A DNA stretch of 11,892 bases, from positions 1 through 11,892 of the forward strand of contig SGPM01000559.1 of the NCBI GenBank assembly GCA_004802725.1, read 5' to 3'. A program made the translations under genes and the position numbers. The notes under the pieces were generated by a model that saw nothing but the letters and a program-made list of their open reading frames with translations, ran no database searches and was not told the DNA's origin. The DNA comes from Antrodiella citrinella (Eukaryota > Basidiomycota > Agaricomycetes > Polyporales > Steccherinaceae). Of the stretch, positions 1 to 8,106 are shown piece by piece (the first letter of the stretch is position 1; every line of letters starts with the position of its first letter).

Positions 1-692
1 CGCTCCCCTCCCTTGCGCTCCGAGCCCCAGTCAACCTCAGCATGTGGGTGTGGAACAGCGGTCTTCCGGAATACAGGCGACGGATAGAGTCTAGGGACCC
101 TCGAGGGACCCACCCTGTACTTCCGGTCGCTTGTCTAGACTCATGTGGCGTCGATCGGTCTTGGCGGCACTGATGCAAATACCATCACCTCCCATCGATG
201 GGTGCTGTAGCTTGTGATTGAACTATTCCTGGAAGACTTGGCGGATCTATTTTTGGCGAACAATGGATTTTGGACTCGAGCTGCGAGCGCACTGTACCTG
301 CCTCGAGGATCGGTGTACGGTATGCCCGGAGGACTTTTGGGGGAATAACAACGCCTTCCCGTGAACACACATGGGAGCACACTTCGGGTAATAGCAATAC
401 AGGCGGGAATTCCGCTTCACATTGGATTTCGAGCGTATGTATGAGACGAGTAACGACGAGAACAAGGATACAATGGAGACGACGGAGTACGAGGCGACAA
501 CGAAGTACAAGAGCAGGATGGGGGACGGGAGAGACGGGACAGCGAGACGGAATAATGGATGCGGAATAATGAATGTGTGGAGAGGACGACGACGACTGCC
601 CTCTTTCAACCCCCTCGAACGAAAACATCTGAAGTCTTGGACGGCAGGACGAGATAAATTATATATAAGTGAGCCGAAGCCTCAAGGAAACG
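1..692. other. Left flank; 3' UTR of precursor 1 and unassigned sequence
   Basis: From about 420 to 690 the minus strand is pyrimidine-rich, fitting the 3' UTR of precursor 1 after its intron. From 1 to about 420 nothing is recognised; the open frames on both strands are short and without known motifs. Confidence 0.4.
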
Positions 693-748
693 CTGGAGAG
701 GAGGGGCACGTTAGAGGATGAACAAGGCGAAGAGGTGAGCAGACGTAC
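693..748 (-). other. Likely 3' UTR intron of precursor 1
   Basis: A 56-base segment with donor GTACGT, a CTAAC branch-point match (710-714) 16-20 bases before the acceptor, and acceptor CTCCAG. It begins 50 bases after the stop codon, so it would be spliced from the untranslated region. Seen as splice signals only; no transcript evidence is available here. Confidence 0.6.
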
Positions 749-798
749 CATTATGCGCGTGGATGGTATACAAGTTTGGTTTGTTCGGGTTCGAGAGA

Positions 799-954
799 TT
801 ACGCAATGACGCAGTAGACTCCGAGCTTGTCACTCTCGTGATCGCAGTTGGTAGGTACCGCACCTGCGCTCGGGGCATCGGTGGGTGTCTCCTCCGCAGT
901 GCGAGAGGCGGAGAAGATTGATTCGGTGAAGTCGATGGTGGTGAATGAATCCAT
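799..954 (-). CDS. Pheromone precursor 1 (CaaX lipopeptide, 51 aa)
   Basis: Mating pheromone precursor; the mature product would be a secreted, S-farnesylated, carboxymethylated short peptide acting on a STE3-type receptor of another specificity. The 51-residue product begins MDSFTTI and ends GVYCVIA, so the prenylated cysteine is residue 48 in the CaaX box CVIA. An acidic stretch (CDHESDK) lies about 10 residues before the CaaX box, where family members are trimmed, so the mature peptide probably starts near there; the exact cut is inference. I chose the internal ATG because it gives the MDSF start shared with the other precursors and sits 154 bases below a TATA box, although the frame stays open upstream. 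It diverges from precursor 2. A likely intron lies 50 bases after the stop codon. The MDSFTTI start links it to precursor 5 rather than to its neighbour. Confidence 0.9.
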   Translation of the reverse strand: MDSFTTIDFTESIFSASRTAEETPTDAPSAGAVPTNCDHESDKLGVYCVIA

Positions 955-1100
955 TGCTAGCTCGACGATGTGAATAGTGGAAGGCTGGTGGCTGGTAAGG
1001 TCTGGAGCGAGATAATGCAGCGGAATGGCTGTGTAAAGAGGACGCGAAGATCTGGAGCTATAGGTGCGGGGAGTTTGGAGGTCCAACCCTGAGGTGAGTC

Positions 1101-1108
1101 CTTTTATA
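1101..1108 (-). promoter_or_regulatory. TATA box of precursor 1
   Basis: TATAAAAG on the minus strand, 154 bases before the ATG of precursor 1. A TATTGT site (ACAATA in the gene's sense) lies about 60 bases further upstream at 1169-1174. Confidence 0.6.
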
Positions 1109-1290
1109 CCAGAGCAAGGCCAGGTATACACGTGCCGGGCAGTATACAGTATTATATGACAACAGTGTTATTGTGATCATGCGTTATGTAGGCGCCGAGG
1201 CACATCGGCAAATCGGCGCTAGCACACGAGGTTCTGCCTCATAAATTCAGCGCCTGATCTTTATCGCCGAGCGGAGAGTCAAGGTAAGGA

Positions 1291-1296
1291 ACAATG
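1291..1296 (+). promoter_or_regulatory. Possible HMG-box site upstream of precursor 2
   Basis: ACAATG in the sense of precursor 2, ending 76 bases before its TATA box. A similarly placed ACAATG precedes the TATA box of precursor 5 (82 bases). HMG-box mating regulators bind ACAA(A/T)G cores; a single hexamer is weak evidence. Confidence 0.3.
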
Positions 1297-1371
1297 TCCC
1301 TTCTTTTGTGCCATGCTGGCTCATGCTGGGCGCAAAGGTTCTACATGTTTGGTCTTGATTGGCTTGAGCCA

Positions 1372-1379
1372 TATAAAGG
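1372..1379 (+). promoter_or_regulatory. TATA box of precursor 2
   Basis: TATAAAGG, 145 bases before the ATG of precursor 2, implying a leader of roughly 110 bases that is pyrimidine-rich. Confidence 0.6.
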
Positions 1380-1516
1380 GGGAGGAAACCTTCTGTGTGT
1401 GTACCAATACCCGCACCGAATACCCTCATAACTTGCGAGTCCTGTTGCCTCACCGCGCACCATCTCACCACATCCTCCGTACCTCATCCGAGTCTATCAT
1501 CTCCTTCACCAGTACC

Positions 1517-1660
1517 ATGGATTCATTCGAGACTCTTCCTATCGCCTCCGCTCCGGCGGAGAATGAGCCCCAGAACCTCAACGGTTCTACATCCCCTCCG
1601 TCCGCGCCCATTGACGCAGACCGTCCGTTCGACTACGGAGCAAGCTGCACGATCGCTTGA
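1517..1660 (+). CDS. Pheromone precursor 2 (CaaX lipopeptide, 47 aa)
   Basis: Pheromone precursor starting MDSFETLPI and ending GASCTIA; the CaaX box is CTIA with the prenylated cysteine at residue 44. A DADR motif nine residues before that cysteine is a plausible N-terminal processing site, giving a peptide near DRPFDYGASC; this is inference from the charged pair seen at this place in basidiomycete precursors. The frame is open further upstream, but the ATG used gives the shared MDSF start and is preceded by a TATA box. It is the only precursor on the plus strand and the only one without tyrosine directly before the CaaX cysteine. Its N-terminus (FE-LPI) matches precursors 3 and 4. Two probable introns follow the stop codon. 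Confidence 0.9.
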   Translation: MDSFETLPIASAPAENEPQNLNGSTSPPSAPIDADRPFDYGASCTIA

Positions 1661-1667
1661 ACAAACA

Positions 1668-1718
1668 GTACGCATTTCTTCCTACTTTTGTTCCTGCGGT
1701 ATCTGATCTCATGTTCAG
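1668..1718 (+). other. Likely first 3' UTR intron of precursor 2
   Basis: 51-base segment with donor GTACGC starting 7 bases after the stop, a CTGAT branch match at 1703-1707 and acceptor TTCAG. Predicted from splice signals only. Confidence 0.5.
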
Positions 1719-1847
1719 TCCTAAAAACAACCACCACTGTACGATACTCGCGTTCGATTGATTAGGAATGCTTCGTGCTTCCCCATCTGTTATTCTTCAC
1801 TCACTCGGCGAGACCGGTGCTTGCTAGTGCTCACGAACCCTCTTACG

Positions 1848-1905
1848 GTACGCGATCCCTCGTGCTTATTCGTACTCCGCTTATTCTTACTTTTCCTCTT
1901 ATTAG
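1848..1905 (+). other. Likely second 3' UTR intron of precursor 2
   Basis: 58-base segment with donor GTACGC, a CTTAC branch match at 1886-1890 and acceptor ATTAG, inside a pyrimidine-rich stretch. Weaker than the first because the acceptor is followed by GT. Confidence 0.4.
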
Positions 1906-2470
1906 GTCTCCTCCCACACTCATTGTTGTCCCCTCTTACTTATTCTCATTCGTCGTTCGTAGTGTCCGATCTAACTTATATTTCACTATTTGCGCTCTTG
2001 TCGTATCTACCGTCGTGTTTACGTGTCGTCGTCTATAAACAAACCAACATCTGTATTATCTTCTCCGAATGAATACTGTCAATACTTGTAGTCCCAAGTT
2101 GCGTCTTACGAGTGCCGTAAGTCGATCGCGCGCTCAGCTGGTTCTCGAAGTTGGCGGTGTATTCATATTGACTCGAGCTCGTGCATGCCCATTAGATGCC
2201 CGTACCTATGTCAATGAGCTCTCCCCTCCGCACTCCTTCCCACAAGCAGCTGGACTCGGCGAACGTGTCTATGTGCCTACTCCGGAAGTGATGACCTTTC
2301 GTCCCGACGGACTCGTTGCGAGAATCGAATGACGCGACGGGACGGAGGCCTCTTCCGCCCTCAAATCAACTGGGATCACAATCGAACGAAGTGAGAGACG
2401 ACAGCGAATGATATGGAGTGTGCTGATTGGCAGCTAGAAGATATGGGAGGTAACAACGAGACGTTCTCGG
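1906..2470. other. Convergent intergenic region between precursors 2 and 3
   Basis: The first part, to about 2060, is pyrimidine-rich on the plus strand and is probably the 3' UTR of precursor 2. An open frame at 2069-2332 would give 87 residues, but I recognise no domain, membrane segment or CaaX end, and no promoter or intron signals support it. From about 2390 the plus strand becomes purine-rich, as expected of the 3' UTR of precursor 3 read from the other strand. Confidence 0.4.
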
Positions 2471-2693
2471 CGTACTCTACAGATCGGTAATACAAGATAG
2501 ATCGTCGACTTGCTTGTGGGTAATACATTGAAACGAGCACAAGTTTGACTTTATGGATATATAGGGAATAAGTAGGGAAGCGGAACGTTCACCGTGCTGC
2601 GGGAAGCAGCAATGAACACACAGAAGCCCGAAAGATGGGAGAATGGGAATATGGAGGGTGCAATAAGGATCGTGGGTGCGATGATTTATCCAT

Positions 2694-2749
2694 CTGCAAG
2701 AGTAAATAGTTAGTAACAGATGTTGGAGAGATGTAGAGTGCGAACGTAC
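2694..2749 (-). other. Likely second 3' UTR intron of precursor 3
   Basis: 56-base segment with donor GTACGT, the fungal consensus branch point TACTAAC (2709-2715), and acceptor TTGCAG. These are the strongest splice signals among the untranslated introns here. It starts about 80 bases after the first intron's acceptor end on the minus strand. Confidence 0.7.
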
Positions 2750-2809
2750 CGAGAGAGGGAGAACGAAGAGTCGAAACATAGAATACAGGTTGAGCACACG
2801 ACTGCATTA

Positions 2810-2867
2810 CTACAACAAGGCGTTCAGCATACGCGGAACGGTGCATAGAGAGTGATGAGAAACGTAC
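2810..2867 (-). other. Likely first 3' UTR intron of precursor 3
   Basis: 58-base segment with donor GTACGT starting 20 bases after the stop codon, a CTGAA branch match (2823-2827) and acceptor TTGTAG. A second AG a few bases further on could be an alternative acceptor. Confidence 0.55.
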
Positions 2868-2887
2868 GGCAGAGGGTTTAAGTCAAG

Positions 2888-3013
2888 TTATGCGATAGTA
2901 CAGTAGTACTTGGGAGCTTCGGGAGCTTCATGCTCCTGGTCGGTAGGCAACGCGGAGGGGAGCGAAGCCGAAGGATTATCGAATTGAATGGGGAGGGATT
3001 CGAAGGTATCCAT
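2888..3013 (-). CDS. Pheromone precursor 3 (CaaX lipopeptide, 41 aa)
   Basis: Pheromone precursor starting MDTFESLPI and ending KYYCTIA; the CaaX box is CTIA with the prenylated cysteine at residue 38. A TDQEHEAPEA stretch precedes it; the Glu-His pair is the kind of charged dipeptide at which basidiomycete precursors are trimmed, suggesting a mature peptide near EHEAPEAPKYYC (inference). The internal ATG is chosen for the shared MDTF start and its TATA box 132 bases upstream. It is transcribed divergently from receptor 1, with 396 bases between the start codons, and the HMG-site cluster in that gap could serve both genes. Two probable introns lie in the 3' UTR. In known B loci a pheromone does not activate the receptor of its own haplotype. 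Confidence 0.92.
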   Translation of the reverse strand: MDTFESLPIQFDNPSASLPSALPTDQEHEAPEAPKYYCTIA

Positions 3014-3137
3014 GATAGGTGATAGTAAAGGTGATGACAGAGACGAGCGTGATGTACGATGAAGGATGGATGATTCTGAGTTTGGGGTCTCGATAGTGTG
3101 TACTTTGCTAGGTGAAGATCTGGATTTCGCGGTGCTG

Positions 3138-3145
3138 CTTTTATA
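3138..3145 (-). promoter_or_regulatory. TATA box of precursor 3
   Basis: TATAAAAG on the minus strand with its first T exactly 132 bases before the ATG, the same distance as in precursors 4 and 5. Confidence 0.7.
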
Positions 3146-3237
3146 CACCTGAGCGTCTGAACGTGATCGTGTGAAAGCGCCAACTGTTTACACCGGTGCC
3201 CGGGCGCGCCTATTGAGACTCCGATTCAACGCCCGTC

Positions 3238-3293
3238 CATTGTGCCATTGTGCTCCTTTGTCATTGTCTTTTGTGCTTTGGAACGCATTGTGC
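3238..3293. promoter_or_regulatory. HMG-box / pheromone-response-like cluster, receptor 1 and precursor 3
   Basis: Within 56 bases there are four CATTGT sites, three extended to CATTGTGC (3238, 3246, 3286), plus one CCTTTGT (3255-3261). CCTTTGT is the reverse complement of ACAAAGG, the core of the Ustilago pheromone response element bound by the HMG protein Prf1. The cluster lies between precursor 3 and receptor 1, 93 bases above the precursor's TATA box and 117-172 bases above the receptor ATG, so it could act both ways. Confidence 0.65.
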
Positions 3294-3409
3294 GGCACGC
3301 CTTGCAGCTTTCCTCAAAGACCCCAATCCAACGATGGTCCCAGCTTCACTTCCCCCTACTGTCCCGTACGGTGCTCTCACCATCTTCACCAGCGTTTCCG
3401 TTTTCCGCC

Positions 3410-4860
3410 ATGACCGACCTCACGTATCCCTTATATCCCATAACGACCTTCCTCGGCTTCATCGCGTCGCTCATCCCCCTCTTCTGGCATCTACAAGCAT
3501 GGAACTCGGGCACATGCTTCTTCATGATGTGGTCCGCCTTATCGTGTCTCAATCAATTCGTCAACGCCGTCATATGGTCCGGCAACGCCGTCAATTCTGC
3601 CCCTGCTTGGTGTGAAATATGTATGTACACCGAATCCAGTGCATAGTGCAACACTCACACGTGCATCTTATTAGCTACTCGGATTACGATCGGTGCCTCG
3701 GTCGGTATTCCGGCCGCTTCTCTATGCATCAATCGCAGGCTATACTCGATAGCCCGTGTGCACGCTGTGGTCATTGGGAGCGCTGAGGTAAATTCTTTCA
3801 CCGGTATTCCTTCGTATTTGTATCTGACATACCGTCCAGAAACGACGAGCAATCCTCATCGATAGTGCTATTTGCGGTCTCTTGCCGGTCATTTGTATGG
3901 TCCTGGGTACGTATTCTCGTAACGCTACCCGTCCCATACGCTGATGCTCGGAATACAGCATATATCGTTCAGGGACATAGATACGATATCTTCGAGGATC
4001 TAGGATGTCGACCAGCCATTTACAACACGATTCCAGCCTACTTCCTCGTTTTCATGTGGCCATTGGTTATTGGTGTTATATCTGCTGCATATTGCTGTGA
4101 GTAGCTTCATCCTCTCGAAACTAAGTACTGACGTCCCGTTAGGCCTGTCTTTGAAAGCATTGTTTGCTCGGCAGGCACAATTCAACCAGTTCCTCGCTGC
4201 TGGTACCTCCCTCACGACCAGCCGATACTTCCGCCTCATGGGTCTCGCCATGACCGATCTTCTTCTGTCTGTTCCGTTCGGTATTTACGAGATATACTCA
4301 AACTCCACTGGTGGCATCCAACCGTGGCTGGGATGGGCCGACACTCACTTCGATTTCGATAATGTCAACCAGTACCCGGCTGGTGAATGGAGAGCGAGTC
4401 TTCAAACAGAGATCCCTCTTGAGCTCAATCGCTGGCTCATTCCCGCATGCGCCTTCATCTTCTTCGCATATTTCGGCTTTGCAGAAGAGGCGCGGAAGAA
4501 TTACTGGTCGGCGTGGGTCCTTGTCCGTTCTCGCGTCTGCAAGGCCATCCCACAACGCCGCGAAAAGCCTGTCGGGTACGTTAGCTACCTCGTTTCGTTG
4601 GTCATACCGTTTGATTACTCCATTTCAGTGCTACGACTCTGGCTTCGTCGGATTGGCTACCTCAGTACTCTGCCTCCTCTTCGACGACATTCGTCGCATC
4701 GCCCAAGACCCCATTCGAGAAGCGCTCCCATGAGCCACTCGAGAAATACTCGCGGGGGCCATTCGAGCTTCCGCTGCACCACAGCTACCCGCTGTCGCCA
4801 ACGTCTACGACGCTATCCCAATTCACGGACGTCGAACATTCCGAGCTCGAGAGCGTTTGA
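3410..4860 (+). CDS. STE3: STE3-type pheromone receptor 1 (7-TM GPCR, 397 aa, 6 exons)
   Basis: G-protein-coupled receptor for farnesylated pheromone, in the plasma membrane. Proposed exons: 3410-3620, 3675-3787, 3840-3906, 3959-4096, 4143-4575, 4629-4860, giving 397 residues without internal stops; introns are 46-54 bases with GT/AG ends. Seven hydrophobic segments lie near residues 8-28, 34-58, 72-92, 112-132, 153-177, 206-228 and 271-289. STE3 family hallmarks are WHLQAWN and CLNQFVN early, IPAASLCINRRLY in TM3, YIVQGHRY with DLGC before TM5, SRYFRLM before TM6, and IFFAYFGFAEEAR at the end of TM7. A 108-residue Ser/Thr/Pro-rich cytoplasmic tail follows. The start aligns with receptor 2 (MTDLTYP versus MSDPTFP). 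The name is the family name; the allele is unknown. Confidence 0.93.
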
Positions 4861-5030
4861 TGCATTTACTTGTTTCCGTTTGTCCAGTCTCGCTCTCCTT
4901 CGTCCTTCCTCACCTGGCTGGTACCACCTCTTTCCCACTTTCTGCGACCCATCTTGTCGCCTTATGCGTGCACTCTCATTTAGCGCATCCCATTTCTGTA
5001 TAACATTCATTTAGACTGTAGCCGTACATT
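4861..5030 (+). other. Probable 3' UTR of receptor 1
   Basis: Pyrimidine-rich sequence directly after the receptor stop codon, without an open frame of its own on the plus strand that I would call. The end of the transcript cannot be placed from sequence. Confidence 0.35.
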
Positions 5031-5867
5031 GAACGAACGAAATTCATGCTTTTACGATTCTCCGATTCTCGGCCAATACATGACCGCGCACTCAAATGCC
5101 TCTGCAACGTCCAAATCCGTGTTGTTTTCGTCCCGATATAGAATGCATTTGCTGTATTTGGCAATGGCTTTGCGTTTAGACCCATGGAGTGGCACAATCT
5201 TCGAAGGTTGACGTCTTCAATTTTTGACTCTTGAACACCCAAGCAACGTGCGATACTTCATCATGTATGCTATTACACACGTTCTACTGACAATTCTTGC
5301 AACGTACCAGTTAACCCGGCATTACGCCGACTCACTCCATGGTAGTCTCTGCGAGCATGCCATGGCTACTAGTACTAGTAGCATTTCGTACAAGCTTTGG
5401 TGAGTGGCGTCTGATAATGCCTCAGTCTTTCTGCGGTAGCCTATAGCGCACATACACAGTGACTCATATTCGCTTTCTCTCAACTTTCACGGCCTCGACA
5501 TCGGCCTCGACTCTCCGGACAGCATGTGGCGCTCGCCGTGAGGGCCTGGGCCTCGTACGTACTACTCACTCTCACATATTGGGGTGGTGGGGGAACGCGA
5601 AGCATGTGGATTACCCACATGCACACCGACTTCCGGGACGCCGGCCGACGTACAGACTTGGTAAGACCAGTTCTAGAGCACATCATCCGCTGCTGTTAGG
5701 ACGTTGTTCCTCGCGCATGTTCGATCAACTGAGGTGGGATCGGCACCCAGTCCCGGCGCATACGAAGCCCGGGCTTCATGGATCGTATACGGCATGCAGA
5801 GCCGGTTTTTACGCGATGTGAAAGGCTAGCGCCAGAGACATGTTATTCTCAATACTACACGAAACCG
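5031..5867. other. Intergenic region without a convincing gene
   Basis: Open frames here are short, overlap on both strands and show no domain I recognise. A 120-residue plus-strand frame at 5459-5821 is rich in Arg, His and Ser with no membrane segments. An 18-base perfect palindrome sits at 5365-5382. A degraded gene cannot be excluded. Confidence 0.4.
5365..5382. repeat. 18-base perfect palindrome
   Basis: GCTACTAGTACTAGTAGC reads the same on both strands. It stands alone in non-coding sequence with no loop and no paired copy that I can see. Confidence 0.6.
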
Positions 5868-6024
5868 CCTCGGGCTTACCATATACATCAGCAATTCCCC
5901 AAATGGTGCTTTTGGTGCTTTTTGGTGCTTTAGACCTGCGTTTCTGCCGTTAAGCCCATATAAAGCACTTGTCAAGCACGTAAAGCACCGTTCGGGAATT
6001 GCTGATGACTATAGAAGCCCGAGG
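5868..6024. mobile_element. Foldback / MITE-like element with long inverted repeats
   Basis: A 157-base imperfect palindrome. The outer arms CCTCGGGCTT (5868-5877) and AAGCCCGAGG (6015-6024) are perfect complements. After an 8-base and a 7-base unpaired stretch come perfect 14-base arms CATCAGCAATTCCC (5886-5899) and its complement (5994-6007). Pairing then continues imperfectly through GGTGCTTT-like sequence. The interior holds three GGTGCTTT units (5905-5931) and complementary AAAGCAC units (5962-5989). There is no coding capacity. The short size, arms and position in the gene-free gap fit a non-autonomous inverted-repeat element; I see no clear target-site duplication. Confidence 0.6.
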
Positions 6025-6900
6025 TCACGTGCGTGTAAAAATAAAACTTATAAGTTTCTTTCGCACCATGTTTAATTAGCCCCTGCATGCCGTGGTACTA
6101 TAGGATCTCATCCGAGTCACTTCCAAGTACTAGTGCTGTCTCCTTCCGTCGGGAGTCCGGCGTAGGGTCTAACCATTCGCAACGAGGTTCGTCTCGGTGG
6201 AATTCTGAAAATCAGGGGGTCCATTTGTACTCATGTAGACAGCCGCATGGTACATATGGCAGCATGAAATGACTGCACGAGTATCGTCTTGTTCTGCTGA
6301 CTGTTGTTGTGATCGCGTACTATGCAAGTGACAGGGACCGCCGCACTAGCACCCCACTTTTCGCCTTCATATATCCTCCGGTACAGGATCGGCGGCAAAC
6401 TCGCCGCTTCGTCTCAACACTCGCTCTATTAGGTCTGCGTTAAGGTCAGCTGGACCGTTGAAAAACTATTCGGCACCCTTCTATCGAAATATGAGACATA
6501 TCACGCTTCAGTATCCATTGAATACTCGTCGTTGAGAAACCCGTCATTTGCCGTACGAGAGACACTAGAGACACTGGCGATACGAGGTCATTTTCCGGTC
6601 AGGGCCGTTCTCTCGTGAATTGCATGATCATGAGATTGCACGCCATCCACAAGGCCCGGGCATATTGCATCAACCTTTAAAGTTTAAGCTTTACGTACCT
6701 TTGCCCGGCGATGAGTCAAGACCACCAACCAGCTGATAATGCTTGATGGTACTCAATCTCGAATCTCAAGTCATCATGATGTTTATCACATGCCAGACGT
6801 TCAACGTTAGGTGACTTAAGTCGAAAGACGGTGACTCGGAGTATACATCTGATTTCTAGGGGGGATTCTGCTGACGGAAACACGCCACAGTAATACAGAG
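6025..6900. other. Intergenic region without a recognisable gene
   Basis: Only short open frames without recognisable features are present, the largest being 61 residues at 6087-6272. A small direct repeat (GAGACACT twice, 6560-6575) and an AT-rich TTAAAGTTTAAGCTTTA stretch near 6676 are the only structures noted. Towards 6900 the plus strand becomes purine-rich, as expected of the 3' UTR of precursor 4. Confidence 0.4.
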
Positions 6901-7174
6901 AGTAGAGCCGAAAGACATGCGAAGAGAAAAAGAGGGTATAAGAAGGAAGGTGGGTTTGCTAGTGAAGCGATGATGGTGCAAACAACGTTATGGAGATGAA
7001 GGTGGGTATCACGGGGAGGATGTACGTTGTATAGATATGAATGATAATGATATCAAAATAGACTGGGAGAACGAAGCGGAGAGAAAAGGATGACGTGAAG
7101 GACAAAGGACGACGTGGGGATCATGGCAGTTACACTAAGCGTATACCTCAACGACTGAGGGGGGAAGGGAGAAT

Positions 7175-7235
7175 CTGGAATCAAAAAGATGGTCAATGGA
7201 TGAGCATCGCAGTGAATATGGCTCTTAAATATTAC
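7175..7235 (-). other. Likely 3' UTR intron of precursor 4
   Basis: 61-base segment with donor GTAATA starting 8 bases after the stop codon, TTGAC as a weak branch match (7192-7196) and acceptor TTCCAG. A second possible intron at 7063-7146 (GTATAC to CCCAG, 84 bases) lacks a clear branch point. Confidence 0.5.
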
Positions 7236-7243
7236 CTGATTGG

Positions 7244-7399
7244 TCATGCGATAACGCAGTAGGTCTGGTATTCCTGAGTATTACTGTCTGCATCCTGGGG
7301 GACGGACGAGGTAGAGAGCTCGGATTTGAATTGTTGTGGGAGAGAGACGACGAAGGACTCCTCCGAGCCGGAGATGGGTAGACATTCGAAAGTATCCAT
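7244..7399 (-). CDS. Pheromone precursor 4 (CaaX lipopeptide, 51 aa)
   Basis: Pheromone precursor starting MDTFECLPI and ending QTYCVIA; the CaaX box is CVIA with the prenylated cysteine at residue 48. A PQDADSNTQEYQTYC stretch precedes the box; trimming near the acidic DAD would leave a peptide of about a dozen residues (inference). The ATG is internal to a longer open frame and is chosen for the shared MDTF start and the TATA box 132 bases upstream. It diverges from receptor 2 with 707 bases between the start codons, repeating the arrangement of precursor 3 and receptor 1. The N-terminal nine residues differ from precursor 3 only at residue 6 (C for S), suggesting origin by duplication of the whole module. 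The middle and mature region have diverged, as expected if specificity was selected to change. Confidence 0.92.
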   Translation of the reverse strand: MDTFECLPISGSEESFVVSLPQQFKSELSTSSVPQDADSNTQEYQTYCVIA

Positions 7400-7523
7400 T
7401 GCAGATCGTATGTAAGAGTTGCGTGAGTGGAGGCTGTTATGAAGGTGGGTAAAGCTCTGTGTGCAACAAATGGGCTGTAGATGACGGGCGTGCAGGTGGG
7501 GGCATAGCGTTCCACGCGCTGCC

Positions 7524-7531
7524 CTTTTATA
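7524..7531 (-). promoter_or_regulatory. TATA box of precursor 4
   Basis: TATAAAAG on the minus strand, first T exactly 132 bases before the ATG. A CATTGT site (ACAATG in the gene's sense) lies 143 bases further upstream at 7674-7679. Confidence 0.7.
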
Positions 7532-7900
7532 GTGGGACGCCACATAGCCGGTGGATCACGACAGGTGAACATTTAGCCGATATCGATGAGGGCTATTCTT
7601 CCCAAGGTCTGCTTGTGAATGCTTGAGGCCCCGGTACGCAAGTGCACTGTGTGCATCCATCGATTCGTTATGCCATTGTTCGGTCAGAATTTGACAATTC
7701 TCCGAGTCCGTGTGCGAATCGCTACGGTGCGAGTTAGTACAAGGATAGAGCGTACAGAAATCAATCTTTCCCCTGTACATTGGTACTGTCAGACCACAGG
7801 TCGACAGCTTTGAGCGCAAGTAACTGAGACTGGCTCGAGCGACGAGGCGAATAGGTGAGCGCTTCTTACCGACCAATCATGCACAAATATCTGTGAGGCG

Positions 7901-7988
7901 CCTTTGTGTGACAGTCACTGTTCTGTGAGAGTGACGCTGCATTGTGCAAGGGCCTTTGTTCTGAACCCATTGTGCAAACGTCCTTTGT
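7901..7988. promoter_or_regulatory. HMG-box / pheromone-response-like cluster, receptor 2
   Basis: Three CCTTTGT sites (7901-7907, 7953-7959, 7982-7988) and two CATTGTGC octamers (7940-7947, 7968-7975) lie 119-206 bases before the receptor 2 ATG. The same octamer and heptamer occur in the receptor 1 promoter. CCTTTGT is the complement of ACAAAGG, the core of the pheromone response element of smut fungi, so autoregulation by an HMG factor is likely (inference). Confidence 0.65.
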
Positions 7989-8106
7989 CGTCAGACACGC
8001 GTACGCTGCCCAACTCACTATACAAGATGTCTTCCCTCGTCTCTTCGTCATCTCTCTCTCCTTTCACGCCAGTGCTATACCCTCGATCGTCGTCCGTCTC
8101 TGCACA

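Noticed and set aside
1313..1660. Longer start for precursor 2 (and likewise for precursors 1, 3 and 4)
   Set aside because: The upstream residues are translated leader or promoter sequence, including the TATA box, and are not shared among the precursors; the MD(S/T)F start is.
2069..2332. 87-residue plus-strand frame after precursor 2
   Set aside because: No domain, no CaaX end and no promoter signal; it lies in a convergent 3' region.
5459..5821. 120-residue plus-strand open frame between the modules
   Set aside because: Composition is Arg/His/Ser-rich without membrane segments or recognised motifs, and other frames overlap it; treated as chance or a decayed remnant.
5778..5931. Plus-strand frame starting MDRI and ending in Cys-Phe-Leu-Val-Leu
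   Set aside because: The cysteine is five residues from the end, so it is not a CaaX box, and the frame runs into the foldback element.
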